In this document: in pieces, positions 1-11,491 of the stretch
How the letters are laid out: each line of letters starts with the position of its first letter
How positions within the stretch are numbered: position 1 is the stretch's first letter
Source of the DNA: Rotaria sp. Silwood1
Taxonomy: Eukaryota; Rotifera; Eurotatoria; Philodinida; Philodinidae
Reading direction: 5' to 3'
Length of the DNA: 64,000 nt
Assembly (NCBI GenBank): GCA_905250075.1
Contig: CAJNOP010000060.1
Location: 1-64,000 of the forward strand
Made by a program: the position numbers and the translations under genes
Notes under the pieces: generated by a model
Told to the model about the DNA's origin: nothing
Databases searched by the model: none
The model's input: only the letters and a program-made list of their open reading frames with translations

Positions 1-37
1 GGGTACCCCATTATATAGGACTTGAAGACCTAAAGGT

Positions 38-120
38 TTCACTTTCCTTTCCTTTCTTTTAGGAAAGGAAAGTTAACTTTCTTTCAACTTTCCTTTCTTT
101 TAGGAAAGGAAAGGAAAGTG
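38..120. repeat. AGGAAAGGAAAG inverted repeats
   Basis: Alternating CTTTCC and GGAAAG blocks form overlapping hairpins; the outer arms read CACTTTCCTTTCC on the left and GGAAAGGAAAGTG on the right. It may be the end of a foldback element cut by the window edge. No coding potential. Confidence 0.45.
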
Positions 121-622
121 CCACCCCTATTCAAGATCCCAAACTTTTGATTGGATAATCCAGTAGTACTAAGATAGTAGCCTTCGCAAAAAAAAGTTTG
201 AGCTAAATCTATCACACTGATTGGGAGAAAGCCTATTCTAAAGATAGAGTACTTTTAGATGTATATTATGATATATGGTTAGAAATGTCGATGATACTTT
301 GTCACTACATATACATGATTCTATACGATGGTTATGTTGCCCATCTCGAAATATATGTCTGGTAAAAATTTCAGGTCTCTATCACGTCCTGGTGAAGAGA
401 TAGCATGAAAATACTGCATTTAGACGACTAACAAAAAATTTCAAAAATTGATAAAAAGGCATTTTTAGTTCTTTCAGTTCGTATTTCGTAGCTCAGCCAA
501 ATTTCAACCTTTAGGGCTAAAAATTTGGTTTTATACCTAAACAACTTTTCCCTACAAGAAGAGCTCACTCCCGACAAAATCTGAGAACATCGATTGAGCA
601 GCTTTGGTTGTCCTTCTCATGC
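121..622. other. Intergenic, nothing recognised
   Basis: AT-rich sequence without a supported gene. Only short random open frames are present. Confidence 0.5.
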
Positions 623-630
623 ATTGACTC

Positions 631-1314
631 CAGGGGCGGCGCGACCGGGGGGGGGATAGGGGGGTCACCCTCCTCCTGCTCCAGAAAATTTTGGCTGGTA
701 CTTTCTCCGATTTGGGGGAATTTACTACGATAATTTCTCCGATTTTGGAGAGTTTACAAAGCAATTTTCTCCGATTTTGGAGAAATATACTTGATAGTTT
801 TCTCTCAATTTGGAGAAAATTCAAGTTTAATGGGCATTTTTAGGCAATTTTCTCCGATTTTCGAGAAATATATTACATAAATTTCTCCAAAAATCGGAGA
901 AAATTCAAGTTTGGAGATCATTTTTAGCCGATTTTCTCCGATTTTCGAGAAATATATTACACAAATTTCTCCAACATCGGAGAAAAAGTTTTAATAGTTT
1001 CCTCCAAACTTGGATTTTCTCCGACTTTGGAGAAACGTGTATAATATATTTCTCCCAAATCGGAGAAAATCGCCCAAAAATGTTCTCCAAACTTGAATTT
1101 TCTGCGAATTTATACAATAGTGTTGAATATATTTCTATGAATCCGGAAAAATCCAATTTTGGACAAAAATGAGTAGACGATTTTCTCCGATTTTGGAGAA
1201 GTATATTATAAAATTCTGATTCGAAGAAGACTTCAGTTTAGAGAACACTTTTTGACTTTCTCCGATTTTAGGCCCCCCCCCCCCCCCTGCTCCGACCTCT
1301 TCGCGCCGCCCCTG
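631..1314. mobile_element. hAT-type MITE with internal palindromic array
   Basis: Perfect 14-bp terminal inverted repeats (CAGGGGCGGCGCGA at 631-644, its complement at 1301-1314) are flanked by a perfect 8-bp target duplication ATTGACTC (623-630 and 1315-1322). An 8-bp duplication with CAGGGG ends is the hAT superfamily signature. The 684-bp element has no transposase and is filled by imperfect repeats of a CTCCGATTTTGGAG-like palindrome. Homopolymer G and C runs lie just inside each end. It is non-autonomous and must have been mobilised in trans. Confidence 0.92.
690..1270. repeat. Array of TTTCTCCGATTTTGGAGAAA-like palindromes
   Basis: Roughly twenty degenerate copies of a short self-complementary block (TCTCC / GGAGA around GATTTT) occupy the interior of the hAT MITE on both strands. 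Spacers are commonly ATATATTA-like. Frames that stay open here are a by-product of the repeat. Confidence 0.8.
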
Positions 1315-1322
1315 ATTGACTC

Positions 1323-2920
1323 ATAAACATTTACAGAAGCTCCGGAATCAAATATGATTCTCTTGAATGTCTGGTTTTAAGCAACAAAAACATAAGAAAA
1401 AAAAAGCTTCTTACAGAAATGAAGAACCTTCTTCTTTCTTTCATATTGATTTATTGATTGTATGATTTTATTAAATTAAAAAACATCATGGACTATATTT
1501 ACAGTTAGAAACATTTCTTATGATATTCAAAACTAAATGAATGGTCAAGTTTTAGAATGGATTAAGTAAAAGAACAGATAGATTAGTAATCACTTGTCGC
1601 TTTAGTTTTATATAATCGTGAAATACTTGGTTTTGTCAATTATGGTTTAGCATCATAAAATAAAAGAAAGTATAGTTTATTGTCCAGACAAGACGCAAAT
1701 ATAATTTATTTGTGATTTATGATTTGAAGTTGTGACATTGTTTTTATTTGATTATATAGCTTATCGATGACATGCAGAAACATTCTTTTTTCGTCTAATA
1801 AAACATGGAATCTAAATATATATTAAATTGTTTTCAGTGGAAAAACTATAACAAATCATAAAAAAGAAATCAGAATCATGGATATGATATTTAACTTTGA
1901 ATTTGAATCAACTCGACATTAATTTCAGAAAATAAAAACAAATGTACAAGTGCTTGCAAATAACAGTTCATCACATATTTTGTGACACTTGGAAAGATTC
2001 TCATTTTAATATCAGTCAAGAAAATGTTGATTATTCTCTCAATCCGCATAGTTCTCATTTTGTTTTCCACTTTCAGATTTGAAATTTTTTTTAAGCGCAT
2101 ACTAAAAACGAAGTTTTTTCATTTTGACAATTTTAGAAATAATTGTAAACAATATCCAATAACTATCATCTGTTGAACAATAAAAACTTTGTTTTTTTAG
2201 TTTGTTTCTATATCGAAGGATATCATTTATCATTGAATGGAAAGGAAACTTACCCTTATGTTACCACGTAACTTATATGGAAAATTCACTTGTGATATTA
2301 TTCTCGAAGAAAAGCTTTTTAGAAGAATAAAAATATATTATAAAACTTGGATCAAGATTACAGCAAGCAAGAAATCCGAATCCCTATTCAATTTTTTCAA
2401 GTTTCATTTCTTTAGCTAAATTTCTTGGGCACTCTGATTCCTCTACTTTAAAATTTCATTAATTTCCTAAAATAGTTTTCCATCTAACAAAAAAATCAAA
2501 ATCATAAATGTTCCATCATTGGTTATATCTGATAAAGTAGCCTTGTTACTTTAGTTTGGTTTAATATTTTGTAAAATTTGAAGTTTTGTAGATCACTTTT
2601 ATTTGACACAATTTCGTAACAGGCAGATATAATCTAGCTGAGAAGAGTTTCGTTTTAATAATTTGCAACATTGTTGATTAAAATAAGAAATGAATAAATT
2701 CGAAACTGTATGATCCGATTAACTAATTAGTACTCTTTTGAGTTATATTAAAAACACAAAACTTACAAAAATTTTAAAAACTTAAAGTTTCGCGAAGTTT
2801 TTCACGATGTAATTTTTTATTTAACGATAGCAATCTAACACTTCAATCAAGATAGAAAAAAAAAATAATAATTCCAACTTGTTGACCACTTGATAATGGA
2901 CATAAGTAAAAAAAAATGTG
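1323..2920. other. Intergenic AT-rich region, nothing recognised
   Basis: About 1.6 kb of AT-rich DNA. Short open frames at 1891-2419 have no recognisable domain and biased Phe/Ile/Lys composition, as expected by chance. No tRNA or transposon end was seen. Confidence 0.5.
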
Positions 2921-4345
2921 TTAACATGTTCCATATTTGTACTTATTATAATCATCAGGGTTATTAATTTTTTTAATTCCATCACAGTAAAGATATAATT
3001 CGTTAAATGGATGAATTCTTCTCATGACAGCTAAATGTCCAAATGAACTTTTCGAAATAACAGCTAAATCACAATAACTTAATGCATGAAAATCTAAAAT
3101 GGTCTTTTCTAAACTTTCACATCCTAAATAATTCCAATCACGATCAATATGTGCCATTGTACCGTTGATTTCTATTAAACGTGACGGTTCAGTATTTTTT
3201 GTTGAAAATAGTTTTCGAGCTAATTGTTGAACTTCACGAGAATCAGTAGTAATAAATACACGACCAGGACGTGAAAGTAGAAATTTTAAAACCGTTATAT
3301 TCATACGTTCACGACGAGGAAATACTATATCTTTTGGATTTGATGGATTACGACCAATACGTAAATGACCACACAATAGCGGACCATTGTCTATATTTGT
3401 ATCTACACAAAGTATACAAATGAATTAAATATTTTATCATTATTAATAATTCAATCTATTTCAGAATAAAATCGATTTTGACATTATGTGCTTACCTAGT
3501 GGATAATTATTCAAATTAAGTCGACCAAATTTTTCTTGTAAATGTGGCTTTAATTGAATGAGTAGTTCATAAAATAAAGGATATAATGTGATAATATGAA
3601 TATGTTTTTGTTTGACTCGAAAACGATTAAATAATGATTTATAAAATTCTGGATTGCGAGCTATAATATCAAAATATGCAATATTATTTGTTTGAATATA
3701 AAGTACAGAATATTGTTCATGATATGATTTTAATATTTTATAATTTTTTGGAGATAATGAAGTAATATTAATTGATGATGAAATATTTCTAATATGACTG
3801 TGTGATGATATAGACCATGAAATAAAATTTGAAGTGAGTATACGTTCAATTGAACATGGCCATGTCATATCAATAATAAATGTACGATTCAAAGCAAGTG
3901 AAAGTAAAAAGCTTGCAACAATTTTACGAGTTCGATCTCCCCAGCCTAATTTAATAAAATTTATTTTTTATTATTAAAAAATAGAAGTCAAATTCTTACC
4001 TCCACACATGAATGGACAAGAATAAACAAGATATTTATTATTACTTTGTTGATATTTTCTATTAGCTTCATTGATAATACTCCATACATTTATATTATAT
4101 GGGACTTGAATATATTTCAGAAGGATCGGATGTTTTTTTACAACATCATCATCCTGAGTTTGTTTTCGCAATTCTCCAGTTTCTTTTTCAAATATTTCAA
4201 TATCATTATTATAAGAATTTATTTCAATACACCAGTAACATCTATATGAAGAAGCTATTAAAATAATGCAGATAAGTAAAAATAAGTAATATTTTCGACG
4301 TCGCCGATGATATAATGAATAAAAAATGACACGAAAAAATTTCAT
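2921..4345 (-). CDS. Fucosyltransferase-like type II membrane glycosyltransferase
   Basis: Three exons (4345-4000, 3945-3496, 3402-2921) join in phase across GT-AG introns of 54 and 93 bp, giving 425 aa. A basic stretch (RRRRK, about 14-18) precedes one hydrophobic segment (about 19-38), the layout of a Golgi type II enzyme. The splice at residue 116 creates CGGWGDR, typical of the donor-fold entry of fucosyltransferases. HLRIGR (278-283) resembles the HxRxG GDP-fucose motif, FITTDS lies at about 315-320, and DLAVISKSSFGHLA (about 376-389) resembles the last conserved motif. It would transfer fucose to a glycan, acceptor unknown. I chose the start at 4345 because the membrane anchor then sits at the N terminus; an in-frame ATG at 4507 would add 54 residues. 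GT11, GT23 and GT68-like families cannot be separated by eye. Confidence 0.7.
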
Positions 4346-4507
4346 CGAACAAAAAAGTCCAGATGTTAATACATACACATCAAAGTATTCATATAGAAGA
4401 AAAATTAGTTGTTCTTCTCTTATACAAATGCTAAACGGAGAAAGAGAAAAAAAGCGGTTGGGTATGACAAAGAAAGAACGGACGAATATAAATATTGATG
4501 CTGACAT

Positions 4508-4707
4508 CGTATGACGGATTATTATGTATGAATATGTGAGAAAGAAAGAAGAGAACAGAACAGGAACTCATCTTACACGTACATGCGCCACAATGCTGAA
4601 AAATATCCACCCAACTATTGATTAATATAGTGGGATCATTCGTCCAGTTCAGTTTTATACAACGTTTAGATTTTATTTAAAGTAGAAAAATTATAATTAT
4701 ATATATA
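4508..4707. other. Upstream region of the fucosyltransferase-like gene
   Basis: Short spacer holding the likely 5' region of the minus-strand gene. No distinct promoter motif was identified. Confidence 0.35.
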
Positions 4708-4709
4708 TA

Positions 4710-5236
4710 CATGGTGTCCAGAAAGGAAAATAAGCAAAAAAAACTTGAAGATCTTTCTCGTATGTTCACTATATGGGCTAATATTTTTAACTCTGATAAA
4801 ATAATTTTCATAGCTCATACTTATAAAAGAAGCGTTATTAAAGATTTTTTTGAAGTATTTATAACTGACTTTAGTAAAGGGCTGTAACCTTTTGCAAGTT
4901 ATGAACAAGCAATATATATTTATTTCCTTAGTCGAAACTAAACGACATCTAAGTTTTTCGACTAATTGTTTATGCTAGTGTCGCTCTGGCTAATATTTAT
5001 ACTATAGGCACATCCTTTGCTCATTACTGCACTCTGAAAGAATAAACCATAAACAGCACGAATTCGGTAACACAACTATCATACTCATTTTTTTATAATT
5101 TGTGTTGAGAACATTTCTCTTATATATATAAACTATAAAAACTTCTTTATTAGTGGTAAAAACATCATGCCATATGGTCGAAATACGGCGGAGATATTCA
5201 CAATTTTATTTGTTTAGTTACTTTCTGGACACCCTA
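4710..5236. mobile_element. Mariner-type MITE with ~100-bp inverted ends
   Basis: Ends CATGGTGTCCAGAAAG (4710 on) and, in reverse complement, TAGGGTGTCCAGAAAG (ending 5236) are flanked by TA on both sides (4708-4709, 5237-5238). Imperfect inverted similarity continues for about 100 bp inward. TA flanks with GGTGTCC-like ends suit the Tc1/mariner superfamily. The 527-bp element has no transposase. Its ends resemble those of elements at 25423 and 56407. Confidence 0.8.
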
Positions 5237-5238
5237 TA

Positions 5239-7890
5239 TATAAAAGACTAAAATAAATATATCTTTAAGCTTTAATTTAATCGAATTTAGTGGAAAGACG
5301 TGAACCCTTTTTTAAGTTAGAGCAGCACTCACTTTCTGTAAATCTATCTTCGTATTCTGTTTTTTCGAGTGAAGCATATTACAAGGTTATTTTTGTCCAC
5401 AGCATTATTTCTGAAGACAATAGATGTATATAAAGAATTATAAATATAGAATCATTAGATTTAGTGTATCATTGTAAAGTTCATTTTGTAAGTATTCAAG
5501 AAGATAGACATGTGAAAAATGTATTTATAAGAATTCAACCGCATGTTTCATTTATTTACTAATATAGAACAGAAAAGGAGAAGAAAGTAAAGTTCGAGAG
5601 CACTACAATTTCAGAGAGCACAGTATTAGTTAGTATCTTCTCGTTGTAGCTAAACCCTTTTACTTAGACTGTTTCGTCGATACAAACATCTTTTTATGAA
5701 TAATATTAGAACTGTATTGAAATAATCTTGCCTTGCACAGAAAGGAATTTACTAAACAGTAATGATAGCATCCGACGTTTTGAGAACAAACATTATCATC
5801 AGTAAAAAGAACAGAAAAACGCTTTCAACTAACGAATATGGGTGTGAATGACGGTATTGAGCTTTTATAATACCACACACACCTGAATTGGAGAGCTGGC
5901 ACCGTCGGTTTAATGCAAATATTGCACTTCCAATTTAAACTTGTATGTAGTGGTTGAAGAATAAAGAAAGATTCTGCGTTCAATACGGCTACGATGAAAC
6001 AACTTGTCTACAATATGAATAAGCCTTCTTGAAATAAAAACTTTATTGTTCGGAATCAACGAATTTTTTTTTAATGAAACGATATGAAAAATTTTGTTTG
6101 TCATTAGATGAATATTTTAGTAAGTTTAGTAAAATTATTAGCAAATAATTACACTGATATTTTGTTGGCACTATCTTATGAAATATTGAATTATGTTCTC
6201 ATATCTATTGTTGCAATTGTCTTTGCTAATACAAAGTTGTCTTTAGTTTGTCTTCATAAAATACTGCTGAGTAAAAAATGTTGGTAAGAATAGGATCAAC
6301 TTCTTTTAGTTATTTTTTGTTGGTCATTAGATAAAAAAAAACATGATTGTTTTTATAGCCACCAATGCGTCAACATTTAACTATTCTTGCGTCTTTTATC
6401 TGTTTGGATTCAAAGAAAAGTGTGATTGAATGTTAAATGATATTTTGCTATATATATGTTCACTCAAATACAATTGTATAGGATTTTTTAAAGTTTCTTT
6501 TGTCACTAACAATCGAGTGATACATTATCAATGCAGATCCTGTCAATATGCCTTCTCATCTACTTTTCTCTCGTTCGTGTTAAAACATTATTATATTCAA
6601 TTCAAAAGTGTCAGTTCACACATGAGAGAAGAAATATCATTTCATTCGAATTCCAAAAAATGGTAAAAATGTACAGAATTCATTCGATTTTTAAATGAAA
6701 AGTAAAATAATTACTTATTAGAATTGTTTGATATAACAAAGAACTGTTGGTTAATTTACAAAATAGCAGCACACAGAACTTTTCTTGCTTTCTAATATTT
6801 AATCAATATACAAAATTTCATCTTCAGTATTAAGAATAAATCACATTTATTAACCCACTGTTGATCATATGGTAAATTTGTTTTTACAGTTATGGTCCTA
6901 CGAATCAATTGGATATTGTTCGAAACAAGTGTCGAAAATACGATATGTAAAGTAACGCTTTGAAAAATTAGACTGTACAGAATTTACTCCTATTTATATC
7001 ATTATCGATTTTTTATGAATATTTAATGCTATCATTTGAAGTCCAAATTGATACAGTAATCAGTGGAGACGACTAAAAGTATTCAATGTTTGTGTTAACA
7101 ATTTTTTTAGCTCTGAGAAATTTTGAAATGAAGACAAAGTAAAATGATGATAGGGAACGCAATGATAAAAAATTGGACAAGTATATTCCTGAAAACTATT
7201 GTTGAGTGTTGAAAATTATCAAAAGTCTAATATCTATCCGATGTCAGGCAGTGGCTGACATATCTTTAAAAGTGCGGAATCATAGATAATCCCATCAGTT
7301 CAACAAATCAAGTTACACTTCTCGATGCTGTATACTCTCTACCACTTCTGTTTTTTGCTGTCAACCATTGACATGTCTTATTGATCTATAATAACTCATA
7401 TCAGTGTTGTTCTTATCAATAGATGATTTGTACTATGGACTTTCGTCTATACAAAGAACTTGAAGACTTTCAACTAATATCATACCATACAAGAGACAAA
7501 TGAGAATTGTTTATGCTGAATAGGATTTTATGATATCTATTGAGAAAAGCTTAAATATAAGAATATAACAAAGTAGTAAAAAAAGTATCGCAATTTTTTG
7601 TTGTCAGATAACATAATTGATCATACTAAAATAAAACTACTATCTTGTTCTTCTCTTTCAAACAATGCCTATTGAAACGTGACATTTGAAAAATCTATTA
7701 AATATTATATATGAGTAGTAGTTAATTATATAAAATCCCAATGGTAATTTCAATAATTTGTTAATGAGTCGGATTTATTAAATGGCAAAATATATACAAA
7801 AAGTTGAACAAAAGAACGTTTTGTAATTAAAGCTGTTTTATTAATAAGTTTATTCTATTGCTAAAACAGAAAAACAAAAGATAATCAGTT
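5239..7890. other. Long intergenic region with a possible retroelement trace
   Basis: About 2.65 kb of AT-rich DNA with no gene I can support. On the minus strand, 5802-5772 carries CTGATGA followed 14 nt later by AAAACGTC, reminiscent of the hammerhead-like tail of some Penelope-like elements (see findings). Otherwise nothing recognisable. Confidence 0.45.
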
Positions 7891-8351
7891 TTAATTTTTT
7901 ATAAGAATAAAAATCTTTCTTACTCGATGTTCGATAATAACATGAACTTCTCCATGTGAACTAAGACCTAAATGAGTTGGTAATTTGACCCATTCATCAT
8001 AACGACCTTTACCAAAAACATGTTTTTTTAAATTAATCGTTGCTGAACCAATTGAATCTCGTCCAGCTACATCTTCATCATAAACATGTATATGTAATTC
8101 ATCTTGATGTTTGTGCAAGTTACTAAATAATATAATATAAGCAATATATTAAAAATCATATATTAAGCTTACAAAGTCAATGTTTCATTCCATGTTGGAT
8201 TATTTGTATCTTTAATTGTTTTTGTTCGTTGTTTATAATCTTTATCCAAATAAAGTTCAACATAAGCATCATCTTTACCAACAATATCTTTGTCTTTTAA
8301 TTTACGAGCTTCAACAATTGTTACGTATAAAACTCCCTCTATATGGCTCAT
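7891..8351 (-). CDS. Single C2-domain protein
   Basis: Two exons (8351-8173 and 8122-7891), joined in phase over a 49-bp GT-AG intron, encode 136 aa. Almost the whole protein is one C2 beta-sandwich: EGVLYVTIVEARKL (strand 1), KDDAYVELYL with the first calcium-loop aspartates, NNPTWNETLTF, then HIHVYDEDVAGRDSIG with the second acidic loop and EVHVIIEHRV as the last strand. Such domains bind Ca2+ and acidic phospholipids, so reversible membrane association is likely; the partner is unknown. The ATG at 8351 was chosen because the C2 fold starts right after it; an upstream in-frame ATG would add an unlikely Phe-rich leader. A possible splice donor after EHR (GTAAGA) could lead to another exon, but none was found. 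Confidence 0.75.
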
Positions 8352-10097
8352 TGTTCTTTTTTTTGAAAATTGAAACTTAATAATTAGGTATATATCGTTA
8401 ACAAATTCAGTAGCAAGGAATTCTGCAATAGATTTTATAAATAAACCAAAGAAAAAAAAGAGAAAAAAATATGCACATCCAATGAGATGTTTTATTTTTC
8501 CTCTCAAAAAATGATGAAGGTTGTTTGGAAAAAGAAAGAAGTCTTAGTGAAAAGTAGTCATGACTCCTTTTAGTAAGAGGTGATAAAATAGACGAATGAA
8601 TGTTCCTTTAGTTTCTTCCTTATTTTGCGTATGTTAATATTTCTATCGCTGCTACGCAGACAAAGTCTAGTAAGAAAAAAAAGAAAATGGTAAGAAAAAA
8701 AGTATCATAGTCAATGTAAAAGTACTCTATCAACTTTATAAAAAAAAATGCAATGCCTCTTCAAAATAAACAATTGCTCAATTGAAATCGATTCAATAAA
8801 TAACTTTGAATATTAATGCTATTAACAAAAAAAAAAGAAACTTTATCATGTACCTTACAGTTGAAAGAGTTGATGTCATCAAAAAAATTCAATTTGATTA
8901 GAATTGAATTACGAAAATCGATTGAAAAGAAAACCCGAGCTAAAAAGTGCAAATGATTGAGTTTTGCGTTTTAAAATAGATTATCAGAAAACTAGCGTGA
9001 CAAGTATTCACTTAAATAATAATCACAACAACTAAACTTTAAAATAATCTGGTTTATTATCTTAAATATTAGATGAATAAACTTCTGTTCAAATTGCGAA
9101 TTTTGCTTAATAATGGGCTGAAAATATCAGCTAATAACAATACATTAGCAAGAATATATATCAAATGATTAATTGAAGAAAAAAAATATTCGTATATCGA
9201 GAATGATTTTTTAAGAAAATATAATCTCTTTGATGTATTACTTTATGTTAAACAATATTTGAAAATGTCAACAAGATTTTTTAATTATGTGACTATTAGT
9301 TGAAGGTTGTACTTGTTCTTTATTATGTAAATAATTGTTGATATTTCTAAATTTATAATATACATAATGGTATCAGAAATCAATCGAATAAAAATTCGAC
9401 TATAACACAATCTGAAATGTAAATCTTATGACATAAATTGTATTCATAGGAAAATCATAATTCATGAATCTAAATGAATCAATAAATAATATATCATGTT
9501 CCGTACTCTTATTTACCAAGAAAGCCTTCAAATTAACTGTTTAGTTTTTTTCTTTGTCCTTCAGAAAAATAGTAACGATTCACTTTTTAGTTAAAACTGG
9601 CATATGTAGAATGAAATTATTCTTTCACTATATTTAGTTACTGATCGTTACACGAAGAAGCACATCTCATTTAAGTATTAAATCTCACGCAAATGTACAA
9701 CTTGTTCGCATTGATACGCTAGAATGAAATTTTTAAGTTTTCTTTCATTTTTTAGTTATTTTAATTTACAATTGTACAAGTATCCTGATCTCTTGTATAT
9801 TTCTTTTTGAGTATAACCTTGAATTGAAACCATCGAGATGAGAGTGTGTATTGCAATGATCAAAATCTCTTTTTGAATAAATATTTAAACATATATTGTA
9901 TAGCAAAATACTCAAATGTAATTTGATTCAATGTTAAGAAGAAAATTTTTTCATTCATATTTATTCGATCATGTATCATATTGCGTTTATTTCTAAGAAA
10001 GCTGTTTCTATCAATCAATACAAGTAGTCAATTACTAGTTTAGAAAAGAAATATTGTCGATGAAAACAATTGCAAAAATGAAAGCTGTAAAAAACAA
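8352..10097. other. Intergenic, nothing recognised
   Basis: About 1.75 kb of AT-rich spacer between the C2 gene and the first tRNA. No supported gene, tRNA or transposon ends. Confidence 0.5.
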
Positions 10098-10170
10098 CGC
10101 CCAACGTGGGGCTCGAACCCACGACATTGAGATTAAGAGTCTCACGCTCTACCGACTGAGCTAGCCGGGC
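10098..10170 (-). tRNA. tRNA-Lys(CUU)
   Basis: The 73-nt cloverleaf reads GCCCGGCTAGCTCAGTCGGT from its 5' end, with a 5-bp anticodon stem TGAGA/TCTCA around loop CTCTTAA (anticodon CUU), a T arm with GGTTCGAGCC and acceptor pairs GCCCGGC/GTTGGGC. Boxes A and B are intact. A run of six T follows the 3' end on its strand, a pol III stop. Identical in sequence to the tRNA at 10787. Confidence 0.97.
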
Positions 10171-10786
10171 ATATGCCACTACTTATTACATAACTGACCA
10201 CAACAGTGACCTTCATTTACTCCTAAATTTTCTCCTATTAAACCGATTCACAACAATATTCAATTTTAAGTATCTTCATTTCAATTTTTGCCAAATGCAT
10301 GATACATATTATTCTAAGAAGCCAACTAACTAGAAAAGAATTTTCTGATAAAATATAATGATTTCATTTTAAAGAATCTGCTCATTGGAAAATGAATAGA
10401 TATTCGATCAAATATCATTCGTCACACCTGTAATTAGTAATGAACACATAGAAAATGAAACATATAATAAAATTTTTTAGATTCATTTGTGTTTACCTAG
10501 TAATTAAATACTACTGTATAATGAAAATACATGTCAAAATAATAAAAATTATTCTATTCATATTGACAAGAAAAATTGTCAAATCCAAAAGTGATCCATA
10601 CATTTTTAGAAATGCATATATAATATTTATTAGAACTCTATGGAAATAATTTTTGAACATTCAAGTATATTAAAATGTAGTAAAAATCAAATGTCCACTG
10701 TTATAAAATCATATGATGTGTTCAAATCTGTTTTAATTAATAAACTTATGATGAATTCTACTCTAATTTGTTACATAAGTTTGCAA
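10171..10786. other. Spacer between divergent tRNA genes
   Basis: 616 bp of AT-rich DNA separating the two divergently transcribed tRNA-Lys genes. It would serve as 5' flank for both. No further RNA gene was recognised. Confidence 0.5.
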
Positions 10787-10859
10787 GCCCGGCTAGCTCA
10801 GTCGGTAGAGCGTGAGACTCTTAATCTCAATGTCGTGGGTTCGAGCCCCACGTTGGGCG
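10787..10859 (+). tRNA. tRNA-Lys(CUU), second copy
   Basis: Identical over 73 nt to the minus-strand gene at 10098-10170, including anticodon CUU and discriminator G. A pol III terminator of ten or more T (10863 on) follows directly. The pair is a head-to-head inverted duplication. Confidence 0.97.
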
Positions 10860-11491
10860 GATATTTTTTTTTTTCTGTTCTCTTCTACTCTCTGTCTGCT
10901 TTACACATCTAGTTTTCATGCAATTATATCCATGTTAAGAAGATTTTTTTTACTTTCAAAAATACGATGATTCACTAAGGAATATTTTCAACGACTAAAA
11001 TAGAACAATAATACAAAATTAAAAAAAAATTATCAGTTGAAACAACGTTTTACGAATATATCATTTTAAATTTATATCAATAAAAAAAAAAGCAGAGAAA
11101 TGAACTGCAATTTCGTTTGTTGTGATTTTCATTTATGTTGGATAACCTTCTGTATATAAGATGTGTTAAGGGAAAAACGTCAAAAGAGTTTATGCGACGT
11201 TAAAAATCTCTTTAATTAGTTAGACCAATGCACTTTCTTCTTTTTTTTATTTTTAGCCATTCTCGACCGTGCCTGTCATTTCCTCAAGTGACATAAAGAT
11301 AATGCGAGCAATTGCAACTAATTTAATCTTCTTTTCACTATTTATTTCATTTCAGACGTTAATGAGTTAGATAAAGATGGAAAACACGAACGCAACTTTG
11401 TCATATAACTTACAGACAATAATAATATAGAAATATATACACTGAACATATTTTCTATTATTTTTTCATTTGACGTTTTTATTTAATAAAT
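10860..11491. other. Spacer before the GPCR gene
   Basis: The first bases are the T-run terminator of the tRNA. The remainder is AT-rich and probably holds the GPCR promoter, but no specific motif can be named. Confidence 0.4.

Noticed and set aside
552-1156. Minus-strand open frames across the hAT MITE
   Set aside because: They are translations of the CTCCGATTTTGGAG repeat array and do not code for a recognised protein.
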